64,000 nt of DNA from an uncultured Treponema sp. (lineage in GTDB: Bacteria; Spirochaetota; Spirochaetia; Treponematales; Treponemataceae), in assembly GCA_946186185.1 (NCBI GenBank), contig CAMHMJ010000007.1:1-64000 (forward strand), read 5' to 3'. Below are positions 31,209 to 40,220 of this stretch, piece by piece. The number at the start of each line of letters is the position of its first letter. Positions within the stretch are counted from its first letter, which is position 1. The notes under the pieces were generated by a model that was not told where the DNA came from, made no database searches, and was given only the letters and a program-made list of their open reading frames with translations. A program made the position numbers and the translations under genes.

Positions 31209-32921
31209 ATGAGAATTTGTGTTTTTTCTGGCTTGAATATAAATAAGAAAATTTTTCTTTTTCTCTTTGTTTTTTGTTCTGCTTTTTTTGCATTCGGTTT
31301 AGGTGAAAAAAAGACTAAGGAAATCCAGTCGTTAATTGAATCCGGAAGTGAACGGGAATTAAAAGCTGCCTTTAAAAAATATAACTATCTGAACAATACT
31401 CTTTTGGGTGAAGATAAAGATACTCTTCTTATGCATGCCATTAAGTCTGGACGGGATGTATCATTTCTGAAGCTTCTTGTACGTGCCGACGTAAAGCTTA
31501 GGAAAAACAATAAAAAAGGGGAGAATGCCCTGTTTTATATCAGCCGATATTCCAATGAAAATGAAAAGACAATTTCCTATGTCCTTTCAAAATGGGGTTC
31601 AAAGCGAAGAATCACAAAGGATTTCTTAAAGCCGAATAAGGAAGGAAAATGCGCGTATGAAACCGCCCTTGAAAACCTTTCCGGTAAAAGTCTTGAAAGG
31701 CTTGAAAAATATCTGGATCCCTTAAAAACAGTTCCTGTAAAACAGAAATATCTTGAAGAAAAAGGTCTCCTTACTGAAGAAATGAAAAAGCAGCTGGATG
31801 CTGAAGTTGAGGAAGCCAGAAAGAATCCTGATAAAAAACTTCCTGCAGAAATTGAGGATGGTGACGAAAAAACAGGGCAGAAGACTGATAAAAAATCAGA
31901 AGAAGAAAAGAAAACTGATTCTCCGTCGGAAAAATTTGAAGGAAAAACTGACGGAGAAAATAAGACTGATTCACAGGAAAAAACAGAAGCATCAGAGGAA
32001 ACTTCCGAAAATACAGCGGAAAATACTTCAGTTGTGAACGAAACAGAGCAGAGTTCTTCTTCTGAAAACAATGAAGATAGTTTGAAGGATAAAAACTCAA
32101 ATAACGGCCAGGTTCAGGGAAAGAAAACTTCTGTGGATATCGAAAAGAAACAGAAAGAAATTGAAAGTCTGTATGGAAAAAACTCCGGTGTAAACGGAGG
32201 TTTATCTGAAAACGGAAAGACATTCCTCTTTGACTATGAGCCGGAATTTGAAGATGAAAAACCTGTAGATAATTCAATAAAAACAATTGAACTTGCAAAA
32301 ATTAAAAATCCGAATACACGGGATTTTAACGGCAGAACTGCACTTATGCGGGCTGTGAAAGACGGAAACGACTGGGAAATTCGTTCTTTGATTTCAAGTG
32401 GTGCAGATGTAAATTTAAAGGATAACGAAGGCTGGTCTGCCCTGATGTTTGCAGTCCGCTATCAGAATAATGTAGAAATTGTAAAGCTCCTGCTGGATAA
32501 CGGTGCAGATATCTATGCCACAAACCGGTATGGAAGCTCTCCGCTTCTTCTTTCAGCCTGCTATACTGCAAATCCTGAAATCTTAAAAACTGTGCTTGCT
32601 TCTTACGGCGGCTCTGAAAACGATATTTTTAAGTCCTTCATTCTTGCAATTACCTCTAACAGCGGAAACTATGCTTCCCAGCTTGCAAAGCTTCAGGTTT
32701 TCATCGACAGGGGAATTTCAATGAACCGTTTCTATGAAGGAAAAACTCCTTTAATGTATGCCTGTGAATATGCAGGAACAACAAAAATCATTAAGCTGCT
32801 TCTTGATAACGGTGCCCTTTATACAATCCGCGATGCTTCCGGAAAAAAAGCCTTCGATTACGCAAAGCAGAACAACAAGCTTGAGCGGGACGAAATCTAC
32901 TGGCTCTTGAACGGAAACTAA
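31209..32921 (+). CDS. exported ankyrin-repeat protein
   Basis: A 570-residue protein. The signal peptide ends near FFAFG (residue ~32). An N-terminal ankyrin-like part (~35-150) is followed by a highly charged Lys/Glu/Ser linker (~190-310). Four or five clear ankyrin repeats lie at ~365-565 (GRTALMRAVKDGNDWEIRSL, GWSALMFAVRYQNNVEIVKL, GKTPLMYACEYAGTTKIIKL). Ankyrins bind proteins; an envelope location suggests an interaction or scaffold role. A TATAAT lies at 31174-31179 and there is no strong ribosome binding site. Confidence 0.75.
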   Translation: MRICVFSGLNINKKIFLFLFVFCSAFFAFGLGEKKTKEIQSLIESGSERELKAAFKKYNYLNNTLLGEDKDTLLMHAIKSGRDVSFLKLLVRADVKLRKNNKKGENALFYISRYSNENEKTISYVLSKWGSKRRITKDFLKPNKEGKCAYETALENLSGKSLERLEKYLDPLKTVPVKQKYLEEKGLLTEEMKKQLDAEVEEARKNPDKKLPAEIEDGDEKTGQKTDKKSEEEKKTDSPSEKFEGKTDGENKTDSQEKTEASEETSENTAENTSVVNETEQSSSSENNEDSLKDKNSNNGQVQGKKTSVDIEKKQKEIESLYGKNSGVNGGLSENGKTFLFDYEPEFEDEKPVDNSIKTIELAKIKNPNTRDFNGRTALMRAVKDGNDWEIRSLISSGADVNLKDNEGWSALMFAVRYQNNVEIVKLLLDNGADIYATNRYGSSPLLLSACYTANPEILKTVLASYGGSENDIFKSFILAITSNSGNYASQLAKLQVFIDRGISMNRFYEGKTPLMYACEYAGTTKIIKLLLDNGALYTIRDASGKKAFDYAKQNNKLERDEIYWLLNGN

Positions 32922-32976
32922 GTTTTCCGACATAAGTTTTCCGACTGTTCACATAAATCGAATTTTACGCCATAAT
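32920..32976 (+). promoter_or_regulatory. direct repeat and promoter upstream of rsmD
   Basis: AAGTTTTCCGAC occurs at 32920-32931 and 32934-32945. TTCACA (32948-32953), 17 nt and CATAAT (32971-32976) make a reasonable promoter. An AGAGG ribosome binding site precedes the rsmD ATG. Confidence 0.4.
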
Positions 32977-32992
32977 TACACCAGAGGCTTTT

Positions 32993-33562
32993 ATGAGAAT
33001 TACTGGTGGAAAATTAAAGGGGCGTGTTATAAAGTGTCCTGACGGTGTAATCAGACCTGCAATGGACAGAATGCGTGAATCAGTTTTTGCAATTCTTGGA
33101 GATCTGGACGGCAAAAGCTGGCTGGATTTGTTTTCCGGTTCAGGAACCATTGCCATTGAAGCCGTTTCCAGAGGTTCAACGGATGTGGAACTCTGTGAAA
33201 AGGATAAAATAAAGGTAAAGACGGTTTTAGATAATGTAAGCATTGCTGAAAAAGAATGCGGTGTAAAGATTCAGTGCCATTTTATGCCTGTTGAATATTT
33301 CATAAAGAGATGCAAACGAAGCTTTGATTATATTTTTTTTGATCCTCCCTTTCCATATAAATTTCATGAACAGCTTGTTCTAAAGGCTGAACAGGCAGGC
33401 CTTTTAAATGAAGGCGGAATGATTATGGTTCACCGGCCGGAAGAGCATTTTATGAGCGAAAAAATCGGCTCTCTTGTAAGAACGGACCAGAGGGTTTACG
33501 GCCGCTCCATCGTTGATTTTTATTCCTACGCAAAAACTGAAGAAAATAAAGAAAATAAATAA
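32993..33562 (+). CDS. rsmD: 16S rRNA (guanine(966)-N2)-methyltransferase
   Basis: A SAM-dependent methyltransferase of the RsmD family that modifies G966 of 16S rRNA. The SAM loop LDLFSGSGTIAIEAVSRG and the catalytic FFDPPFPY are both clear, as is the N-terminal RITGGKLKGRVIKCPDG. The length of 189 is typical. The purine permease gene follows after 14 nt and is probably co-transcribed. Confidence 0.93.
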   Translation: MRITGGKLKGRVIKCPDGVIRPAMDRMRESVFAILGDLDGKSWLDLFSGSGTIAIEAVSRGSTDVELCEKDKIKVKTVLDNVSIAEKECGVKIQCHFMPVEYFIKRCKRSFDYIFFDPPFPYKFHEQLVLKAEQAGLLNEGGMIMVHRPEEHFMSEKIGSLVRTDQRVYGRSIVDFYSYAKTEENKENK

Positions 33563-33576
33563 TAAGGAGATTCCAT

Positions 33577-34977
33577 ATGGAAAAGTTATTTAAACTTCAG
33601 GAAAGGGGCACCACGGTTTCTAAGGAAATTATCGGTGGTATTACAACCTTTCTGGCAATGTCCTACATACTTGCGGTAAACCCAAGTATTATTTCAGGCA
33701 GCGGTCTGGAGCTTCCGGAAGGCGTTCTCCCTTCCTGGAATGCAGTATTCACGGCAACTGCAATTTCTTCGGCTTTAGCAACTCTTGTTATGGCTTTCCT
33801 TGCGAATCTTCCGGTTGCTCTTGCCCCTGGACTTGGTATGAATGCCTTTTTTACCTATACCGTTGTTCTTGGAATGGGTGTAAGGTGGCAGCTGGCTCTT
33901 ACAGCGGTTTTGCTTGAAGGTATTCTTTTTATCGTTCTTTCACTTTTTGGAATCCGTGAAGCCATTGTAAAATCAATTCCGGACAGTATAAAGACAGCCG
34001 TTGCAGTCGGCTTAGGACTGTTTATTGCCGTTATCGGTCTTTCTAATGCGGGTATCTGCACCAATGATACCGGAACCCTTATCGGCTTTGTTAATCTTGA
34101 TCTTCACCATTCCAATGCCCTGGTTGCGGTTATTGGACTTATAATTACTATAATTCTCTATATTCTTAAGAATCCGGGAGCGATTCTTATTGGTATTGCC
34201 ATTACAACCCTTATTGGAATTCCATTTGGCGTAACAAAGATTCCTGAAGGTTTTAACCCCTTTACACTTCCTTCAAGTCCGAATTTCTTTGCATTTGATT
34301 TCACCGGAATATTCCACGCTGCAGACCTTGATCCGGAAACCGGTGCTTTCTTAGGTTATAAGGCAGGTTTTTCCGGTCTTGCAATTGGAAAATTCTTTAT
34401 TATTTTCTTTACTTTCCTTTTTACAGATATGTTTGATACTATCGGAACCCTACTTGGAGTTTCAGAACAGGGAAATCTAAAGGATGAGGAAGGAAATATT
34501 CAGAACTGTAAACAGGCTCTCCTGACTGATGCCATCGGAACTGTTGCCGGTGCCTGCGTGGGAACCAGTACGGTTTCAAGCTATATTGAATCAGCAAGCG
34601 GAGTTGCAGCCGGTGCCCGAACTGGTCTTGCTTCCGTTGTAACAGCAGTTCTTTTTATTCTGTCCTTGTTCTTTACGAATGTTTTCAGCCTTGTTCCTGC
34701 TGCTGCAACTGCACCGGCACTTATTTTTGTAGGCTATCTTATGATGAAGTCTGTAGTCAAACTGGATTTTACGGATTTAACTGAAGGAATTCCTGCCTAC
34801 ATTACAATAATGACTCTTGCGTTCTCTTATTCAATTTCCAAGGGAATTATGTGGGGTATTATTTCTTATGTGCTTGCAAAATGCGTCGGAAGAAAAGTAA
34901 AGGATATTCCGGTTATTACCTGGATTTTAGCCTTTATATTCCTTGCAGATATCGTGTTTGAAGCATTGAAGAGCTAA
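33577..34977 (+). CDS. NCS2-family guanine/hypoxanthine permease (AzgA type)
   Basis: A 466-residue inner-membrane transporter with about 12-14 membrane segments. The family signatures are KEIIGGITTFLAMSYILAVNP, LAPGLGMNAFFTYTVV and GTSTVSSYIESASGVAAGAR. AzgA/PbuG transporters import hypoxanthine, guanine or adenine with protons. AAGGAG precedes the ATG. No purine riboswitch fits in the 14-nt gap upstream. It ends at a full intergenic hairpin repeat and a bidirectional terminator. Confidence 0.92.
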   Translation: MEKLFKLQERGTTVSKEIIGGITTFLAMSYILAVNPSIISGSGLELPEGVLPSWNAVFTATAISSALATLVMAFLANLPVALAPGLGMNAFFTYTVVLGMGVRWQLALTAVLLEGILFIVLSLFGIREAIVKSIPDSIKTAVAVGLGLFIAVIGLSNAGICTNDTGTLIGFVNLDLHHSNALVAVIGLIITIILYILKNPGAILIGIAITTLIGIPFGVTKIPEGFNPFTLPSSPNFFAFDFTGIFHAADLDPETGAFLGYKAGFSGLAIGKFFIIFFTFLFTDMFDTIGTLLGVSEQGNLKDEEGNIQNCKQALLTDAIGTVAGACVGTSTVSSYIESASGVAAGARTGLASVVTAVLFILSLFFTNVFSLVPAAATAPALIFVGYLMMKSVVKLDFTDLTEGIPAYITIMTLAFSYSISKGIMWGIISYVLAKCVGRKVKDIPVITWILAFIFLADIVFEALKS

Positions 34978-35014
34978 CTGGTTCAAATACCGAGTTATGA
35001 AAATTATAAATTAA

Positions 35015-35110
35015 AAACCAGCTCTCAGCGGGAACCCTGATTGAAAAACGGCAGTACCGCTTCGCGGTGGCTGAGTGTTTTTCAATCAGGAACCCCGCTT
35101 ACGCTGGTTT
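35015..35110. repeat. intergenic hairpin repeat, full copy 2
   Basis: A 96-bp palindrome with ends AAACCAGC/GCTGGTTT, arms AGCGGG/CCCGCT, a perfect 13-bp stem CTGATTGAAAAAC/GTTTTTCAATCAG and a core ACCGC-TTC-GCGGT. The loops and core match copy 1 (1866-1959), while the stems differ yet still pair. An outer, degenerate inverted repeat (TCAAATA, CGA, TTAT) flanks it. It lies between the convergent permease and threonine synthase genes. Confidence 0.8.
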
Positions 35111-35148
35111 TAAATATTATTTAATAATTCGTTATTTGACCTTGTTAG

Positions 35149-35186
35149 CAAAAAAAAAGCTGTCCTCTCGGACAGCCTTTTTTTTG
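35149..35186. terminator. bidirectional intrinsic terminator
   Basis: GCTGTCC (35159-35165), a TCTC loop and GGACAGC (35170-35176) are flanked by nine A on the left and eight T on the right. It can end both the permease transcript and the convergent thrC transcript. Confidence 0.88.
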
Positions 35187-35205
35187 CTCTGGTTGTAATC
35201 TGATT

Positions 35206-36618
35206 CTACAGGTTATTTACAAGCCAGTTTTTGAATTCGTTATAGTCGTTGTTCATTGGAATTGCTCTGTCAGGGAGGTTCAAAACTTCCTGGAGGCGCT
35301 CCGGAATAGGGCTTTCACGGCCGATGGATTCCTGAACAATGCCGCCGAATTTTGCAGGATGAGCAGTTTCAAGGATGATACCAACAGCATTGTGGTTAAT
35401 AACCTCATCCTTCCATGAAGGAAGGTTTGGAGTAAGACCAGGTTTTCTGTAGTCGTGGTAGATTCCGCTTGCAAGACTGGACATTTCACCATTTTTGATA
35501 TCTGACCAGGCTTTATATCCGATTGCTCCGTGAGGATCAATGATGTAGCCTGTTTTTTCGTTGCAGGCGTGAATTGCATTTTTAATTCCCTCGTTATCAA
35601 GCCAGTATGAAGCGAAAAGCTCTTTTACCTGTTCAAGAGAATACATTGCCTTAATTCGTTCGTAATTTGAAGGAGCACCAACATCCATTGCATTTGCATA
35701 GGTTTCTACAGATGGTCGTGCATTATATTCGCCGGTTGCAATCCAGTCAGGGATTGTTCGGTTAGTATTTGTTGCTGCAACAAATCCCTTGATTGGAGCA
35801 CCCATTTCCCGGGCAATAAGTCCGGATGTAAGGTTTCCAAAGTTTCCGCTTGGAACGATTGTAATAATCGACGGCGCTTCAAGCTTTGTGTCCAGAGGCG
35901 CTCTGTTTCGTACAACAAGGGAAGAGTACATGTAGTAGAAGCTCTGTGGAAGAAGGCGTGAAATATTGATTGAGTTTGCAGATGAAAGACGGAATTTTTC
36001 CCGCAGCTCTTTGTCGGTAAATGCAGTTTTTACAAGCTTCTGACAGTCGTCAAAGGTTCCCTTTACCTTTAATGCGCGGACATTGCCGGTGAAGGTTGAA
36101 AGCTGTTTTTCCTGGATTTTACTGATTTTTCCATCCGGGTAAAGGATTGTTACGTCAAGTCCCGGAACATTGTGGAATGCGGAACCTACGGCACTTCCTG
36201 TATCCCCTGAAGTGGCAACAAGAATATGGAGGGAGTCTTTTCCGTTTCTGTTGAAATATGACATTACACGAGCCATGAAGCGGGCACCAAAATCCTTGAA
36301 GGCGCAGGTTGGTCCGTGGAAAAGTTCAAGAATGTATGAGTTGTTATCAAGAGGAACTACCTTTGGTGTGAAAGGATATGCATCCTGGATAATCTGCATA
36401 AGGTCATCATCCGGGATTTCGCCTTCCACATAAGGCTTTGCCATATTGAAAGCAATGTCTCTGAAGGATGGTTCCGGATTTTTATTTAAGAAAGAATCTG
36501 AGAGGCGTGGAAAGCTTACAGGAATGTATAAACCGCCTGTTGCCGAGTTCATTCCGTTCATTACAGCCGTTTCAAAGTTTACTTTTACATTAGAATCTCT
36601 GGTATCTGTGTATATCAT
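35206..36618 (-). CDS. thrC: threonine synthase
   Basis: Converts O-phosphohomoserine to threonine using pyridoxal phosphate. Lys108 in HGPTCAFKDFGARFM is the PLP lysine; ATSGDTGSAVGSAFHN and VPSGNFGNLTSGLIAREMG bind the cofactor phosphate. The 470-residue length and N-terminal YTDTRDSN fit the longer class of threonine synthases. An AAGGAAC site lies upstream of the ATG. The lipoprotein gene upstream in the same direction ends 33 nt before, so read-through is possible. Confidence 0.95.
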   Translation of the reverse strand: MIYTDTRDSNVKVNFETAVMNGMNSATGGLYIPVSFPRLSDSFLNKNPEPSFRDIAFNMAKPYVEGEIPDDDLMQIIQDAYPFTPKVVPLDNNSYILELFHGPTCAFKDFGARFMARVMSYFNRNGKDSLHILVATSGDTGSAVGSAFHNVPGLDVTILYPDGKISKIQEKQLSTFTGNVRALKVKGTFDDCQKLVKTAFTDKELREKFRLSSANSINISRLLPQSFYYMYSSLVVRNRAPLDTKLEAPSIITIVPSGNFGNLTSGLIAREMGAPIKGFVAATNTNRTIPDWIATGEYNARPSVETYANAMDVGAPSNYERIKAMYSLEQVKELFASYWLDNEGIKNAIHACNEKTGYIIDPHGAIGYKAWSDIKNGEMSSLASGIYHDYRKPGLTPNLPSWKDEVINHNAVGIILETAHPAKFGGIVQESIGRESPIPERLQEVLNLPDRAIPMNNDYNEFKNWLVNNL

Positions 36619-36651
36619 ATTTTGTTCCTTATTAATTTTTTTATACAGGAA

Positions 36652-37671
36652 TTACATTCCATAGATGATTGAGTCTGCAACCTTCTGAGCAAGGCTCTGT
36701 TTGCAGGCTGTTTCTGCCGTCCATTTTGATTTATCAGTCTGACTGTCTGTAATTGTTGTTTTGTATTTTACAGAACCGTCTTTCATATCCAGACAGGTTA
36801 TGTCAGCTACAAGAGTTACAGTTGCTCCTGTCTCTGATTCTTCAGCTGGTTTTGCATACTTGAAGGAGCCGATGATAAGGAAGTTTGTTGCCTTTTTGAT
36901 TTCACCCTGTGTTACATCAAGACATGCCTTGTAAATTTCCTGGTATGATTTCGAAAGATAGGAAGCTTCACTGATAGGTGCGTTTCCTGCATTGATGTCG
37001 GAGTTTCGTAAAATCTGAAGGAGGGTGAAGTTGTTTGTTGTCGGGTTTCCTTTTTCATTGAAGTCATAAACAAAAAGAATTCCCCCCGGATATACGGTGT
37101 ATTTTGATTTTACAACATAAGGTGCGGTTACAGCGCTTGCGTAGGCAGCCTGAACGATTGCCGGTGAAGAAGTAACCGGAGAAGGATAGAAGGTAATATT
37201 ATCCTTTACTGCAATTGAAGGAATTCCAGGAAGGAAAACGATTTTTCCCTGTGCATCTGTCTGCATCTGTGCAGTAGAATAGGTAATTGCATCATTGCTT
37301 CTTGAAACCGGCCATGAAATTGTAACATTGAAATCTGCAACAGGTCCGTTCTGGTCTTTTACTGAAATAACATACGGAGCCTGAAAAGGGTTTCCTGCAA
37401 TTACAGGTCGTTTTGTATTCGGTGTTGAAACGATTTTCAGTTCGATTCTGCTTAATAAATCCTTGAATTCGGTTTCTTTTTCACTTGCTGTGTTCTGTAC
37501 AGAAAGCATTTTTGGTTCACGGATTACCTTTGTCTGAACCTCAGGTTCTTCAATTATATATTCGTCTGATTCATCTGGTTTAGCTGGTTTTTCAGGAGTT
37601 GAAACACATGAGCTTAAAAGAACAGCGCCCATGAGGGAAAAAAGTATAGCGGTATTTTTAATTTTTTTCAT
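36652..37671 (-). CDS. lipoprotein of unknown function
   Basis: A 339-residue protein with a lipoprotein signal (lipobox LLSSC, Cys22) and an acidic, Pro-rich linker after it. Residues ~85-180 look like an Ig-like or carboxypeptidase-regulatory beta-sandwich (PYVISVKDQNGPVADFNVTI and TDAQGKIVFLPGIPSIAV). The C-terminal part (~215-339) is a beta/alpha domain. The role is unknown. It has a strong promoter at 37710-37738 and an AAGGAAG ribosome binding site. Confidence 0.65.
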   Translation of the reverse strand: MKKIKNTAILFSLMGAVLLSSCVSTPEKPAKPDESDEYIIEEPEVQTKVIREPKMLSVQNTASEKETEFKDLLSRIELKIVSTPNTKRPVIAGNPFQAPYVISVKDQNGPVADFNVTISWPVSRSNDAITYSTAQMQTDAQGKIVFLPGIPSIAVKDNITFYPSPVTSSPAIVQAAYASAVTAPYVVKSKYTVYPGGILFVYDFNEKGNPTTNNFTLLQILRNSDINAGNAPISEASYLSKSYQEIYKACLDVTQGEIKKATNFLIIGSFKYAKPAEESETGATVTLVADITCLDMKDGSVKYKTTITDSQTDKSKWTAETACKQSLAQKVADSIIYGM

Positions 37672-37709
37672 TTTGATAAAACTTCCTTATGTAGTACGAT
37701 AATTCTATA

Positions 37710-37738
37710 ATTATAACAGATTTTTCGCCGTATTACAA
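37710..37738 (-). promoter_or_regulatory. strong sigma70-type promoter of the lipoprotein gene
   Basis: TTGTAA, a 17-nt spacer ending in TGT and TATAAT lie on the minus strand: good -35, extended -10 and ideal spacing. Confidence 0.75.
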
Positions 37739-37844
37739 TTGTTTTTTGCGCGAATAAGCGCTGTAACCCGGGTGTAAGTTGCCGGATCATTAGCAGAATA
37801 AAATCAAGAAGAAAATCAATCTTTTTTACTTTTTAATTATGTAG

Positions 37845-37850
37845 TATAAT
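37845..37850 (+). promoter_or_regulatory. -10 box of ispG, leaderless type
   Basis: A perfect TATAAT is followed by seven bases and the ispG ATG, with no ribosome binding site. The -35 is only a T-rich stretch. Confidence 0.5.
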
Positions 37851-37857
37851 CAATTTT

Positions 37858-38961
37858 ATGGAAAAGAAATTTAAAACTCCACGAACAGTTTTTTTGGGTG
37901 GAAACAAAAATATAAAACGAATTGGTCTTGGCGGAAACGAACCTGTTACGGTTCAGACCATGTGGAAAGAAAGCATAACCGATGTCTGCGAAAATGACAA
38001 AAAGCTTGAATCTATTATTAAGCAGATTAATTCCCTGAAGCTTTTGGGCTGCGATATTCTTCGTTTTGCAGTTCCTGATATGAAAAGTGCAGCTTCTCTG
38101 GTAAAAATTCAGGAAAATACAGATATGCCTCTTGTGGCAGACATTCATTTTGACTATCGGCTGGCCCTTGAATGCCTTAAAGGAGATGTAGCCGCCATCA
38201 GAATAAATCCCGGCAATATCGGAAGCCGGGACAGGGTAGAAAAAGTTGTAAACGCCTGCCGGGAAAAGGGCTCTGCCATCAGAATCGGTGTAAACACAGG
38301 AAGTCTTCCTAAGGATCTGGCTGAAAAAGTTGAAAAAGGCGGGATTTCACGGGCAGAGGCTCTTGCAGAAACTGCAGCCCGGGAATGTCAGGTCTTTGAA
38401 GAACTGAAATTTGACCAGTATGTTGTCAGCATGAAGGCAAGTTCCGTTCAGGAAACAATTGATGCAAACGAAGCTTTTGCCAGCCGCTATGATTCACCTT
38501 TGCACATTGGTGTTACTGAAGCCGGACCTTTGATTTCCGGAGTTGTAAAATCAACCATAGCCTTTACTCATCTTCTTTCAGAGGGAATTGGAAGTACAAT
38601 CCGGGTAAGCCTCTCTTCGGCGCCGGAAAATGAAGTAATTACCGGCCGGGAAATTTTACATGAGTGCGGCTTACGGAAGGGGGGAGTTACTTTAATAAGC
38701 TGTCCTAGATGCGGTCGTGAAGGCTTTGATGTTCACTCCTTTGTTGACCGCTGGCAGAACAGGCTTCTTTCAATGGATAAGGAAATTACCGTTGCCATAA
38801 TGGGCTGCATCGTAAACGGACCGGGGGAAGGAAAGCACGCTGACATCGGAATAGCCGGTGCCGGGGATAAAGCCATTATCTTTAAAAAGGGCGAAATAAT
38901 ACGAACAATTCAGGCAAAAGATGCCGATAAAGTATTTGAAGAAGAATTGTCTTCTCTTTAG
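37858..38961 (+). CDS. ispG: 4-hydroxy-3-methylbut-2-enyl diphosphate synthase
   Basis: Iron-sulfur enzyme of the non-mevalonate isoprenoid pathway, converting MEcPP to HMBPP. The TIM-barrel N-terminus (VTVQTMWKESITDVCENDKK and LVADIHFDYRLALECL) and RINPGNIG are typical. The cluster ligands are in SCPRCGR and IMGCIVNGPGE near the C-terminus. It has 367 residues, the compact bacterial form. IspG supplies undecaprenyl phosphate precursors, needed by the sugar transferase encoded at 41923-43395. No ribosome binding site is seen; the mRNA is probably leaderless. Confidence 0.95.
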   Translation: MEKKFKTPRTVFLGGNKNIKRIGLGGNEPVTVQTMWKESITDVCENDKKLESIIKQINSLKLLGCDILRFAVPDMKSAASLVKIQENTDMPLVADIHFDYRLALECLKGDVAAIRINPGNIGSRDRVEKVVNACREKGSAIRIGVNTGSLPKDLAEKVEKGGISRAEALAETAARECQVFEELKFDQYVVSMKASSVQETIDANEAFASRYDSPLHIGVTEAGPLISGVVKSTIAFTHLLSEGIGSTIRVSLSSAPENEVITGREILHECGLRKGGVTLISCPRCGREGFDVHSFVDRWQNRLLSMDKEITVAIMGCIVNGPGEGKHADIGIAGAGDKAIIFKKGEIIRTIQAKDADKVFEEELSSL

Positions 38962-39022
38962 TTTAAGTTATTTTAATACTGTAAAATGCCCAGCTGTGCA
39001 ATTTACATATTAAGGCAAAAAA

Positions 39023-40138
39023 ATGAAAAATCTCATAATTCTTTCCGTTTTCTTTTGTATCTCTTTCTGCGGTTTTGCTTCACCTGTGGTAAAGCCCGAT
39101 TATATAATTACTGACAAAAGAATCCTGCAGGACGCAGTTATTGCCTATGAAAATCAGGAGTATGGAGAATGCCTTAAGCTGGTGGAAAGGGCAGAAGCCT
39201 ACAGACGAAACAAGGTTAGCTGGGAAGTTTCTGTGCTTCAGAATTCTTTTAAGCCTGCTGAAGTAAAAATGCGGGGGGACAACCTGTTTGATATCATTCC
39301 GGTTCTTGAGGAACGCCAGGATTACGATGCCCTGGACATAATTAACCGGTATTTAAAAGTTTTTGGAGCCGATTATTTTGAAAGCTCTGCTAAAAAGCTG
39401 ATTGAATACATTAAAAATCACCGGGAGTTTCCGGAGGCTTCATATTTAAAGGGAAAAATTTATCAGCTGGAAGGTGAATATCAGTTCAGCGAAAAACTTT
39501 TCCTTCAGGCCTACAAATATGCTTCAATTCTTGATGTTCCGGACCAGAAATACGATATCCTCTATTCTCTTGCCGATATTTCCTACACTCAGAAGGAAAT
39601 GAAAAAGTATGAAGAATACCTTCTTATGATTTTGAGTTTTGACCGTGCTTTTACAGATACGGCTCTCCTTAATTCCATGAACAATGTAATTGAAAGCACA
39701 AAGCCAGATGCTCTTGAAAAGTTTTTCCTGATGTACAGGGCTTCCAATTACAGGCTTTTGAACGCATATTTCAGACTGTCGGAATACTATCTTTCAAAAA
39801 ATGAAAAGCAGAAGGCTCTGAATTCCGTGGCTCTGGGCGCCCTTACCGGTTTTACCAAAATATATGAGATTGTTTCAAAAAGAAATGCTGAATTTGAGTA
39901 TTCCGGCTTTGAAAAACTGATCCAGGAGGCTTCGGAATACGAAGATCTTGTGGAATGGGGCAAGGTAAACAACGTGTGGCGCGGCTTTAATGAATTCGGT
40001 GACGGCGCCTTCAGAAATAACTGCCCGCTTTTTGCCCTGGCTCTTTTCAACGCAATAAAAGACTCCAGCCCGGAAGAATACTGGCGGCTGGATGCAGAAA
40101 AAAAGATTCTTGTTATAACAGGGGAAGTACAGAGGTAA
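39023..40138 (+). CDS. exported TPR-like protein of unknown function
   Basis: A 371-residue protein with a signal peptide (ending CGFAS, residue ~20). The mature part is helical with TPR-like pairs (VIAYENQEYGECLKLVERAE, EASYLKGKIYQLEGEYQFSE, KYDILYSLADISYTQKEMKK). No catalytic motif is present. It could be an envelope scaffold or assembly factor. An AAGG site precedes the ATG. It converges with the outer-membrane barrel gene at 40221. Confidence 0.65.
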   Translation: MKNLIILSVFFCISFCGFASPVVKPDYIITDKRILQDAVIAYENQEYGECLKLVERAEAYRRNKVSWEVSVLQNSFKPAEVKMRGDNLFDIIPVLEERQDYDALDIINRYLKVFGADYFESSAKKLIEYIKNHREFPEASYLKGKIYQLEGEYQFSEKLFLQAYKYASILDVPDQKYDILYSLADISYTQKEMKKYEEYLLMILSFDRAFTDTALLNSMNNVIESTKPDALEKFFLMYRASNYRLLNAYFRLSEYYLSKNEKQKALNSVALGALTGFTKIYEIVSKRNAEFEYSGFEKLIQEASEYEDLVEWGKVNNVWRGFNEFGDGAFRNNCPLFALALFNAIKDSSPEEYWRLDAEKKILVITGEVQR

Positions 40139-40149
40139 TTATCCTGGTG

Positions 40150-40190
40150 CATGGGGAGCCCCGTTTTCGCCAATTTTTAAGCACAAAAAG
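40150..40190. repeat. decayed copy of the intergenic hairpin repeat
   Basis: GGGGAGCCCCGTTTTCGCC and the following AATTTTT resemble the right arm of the repeat family (GGAACCCCGCTTACGCC, AATTTTT). The left arm is missing. It lies between convergent genes. Confidence 0.4.
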
Positions 40191-40220
40191 TATAAAAAAC
40201 TAAATTAAGGTAATTATAAA

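Noticed and set aside
32920..32945. AAGTTTTCCGAC direct repeat as a mobile-element scar
   Set aside because: Two 12-bp copies without inverted ends or inserted sequence; no support beyond the repeat itself.
33563..33576. Purine riboswitch before the permease
   Set aside because: Only 14 nt separate rsmD and the permease gene; no aptamer can fit.
36619..36651. Attenuator or T-box before threonine synthase
   Set aside because: The 33-nt gap holds only a ribosome binding site.
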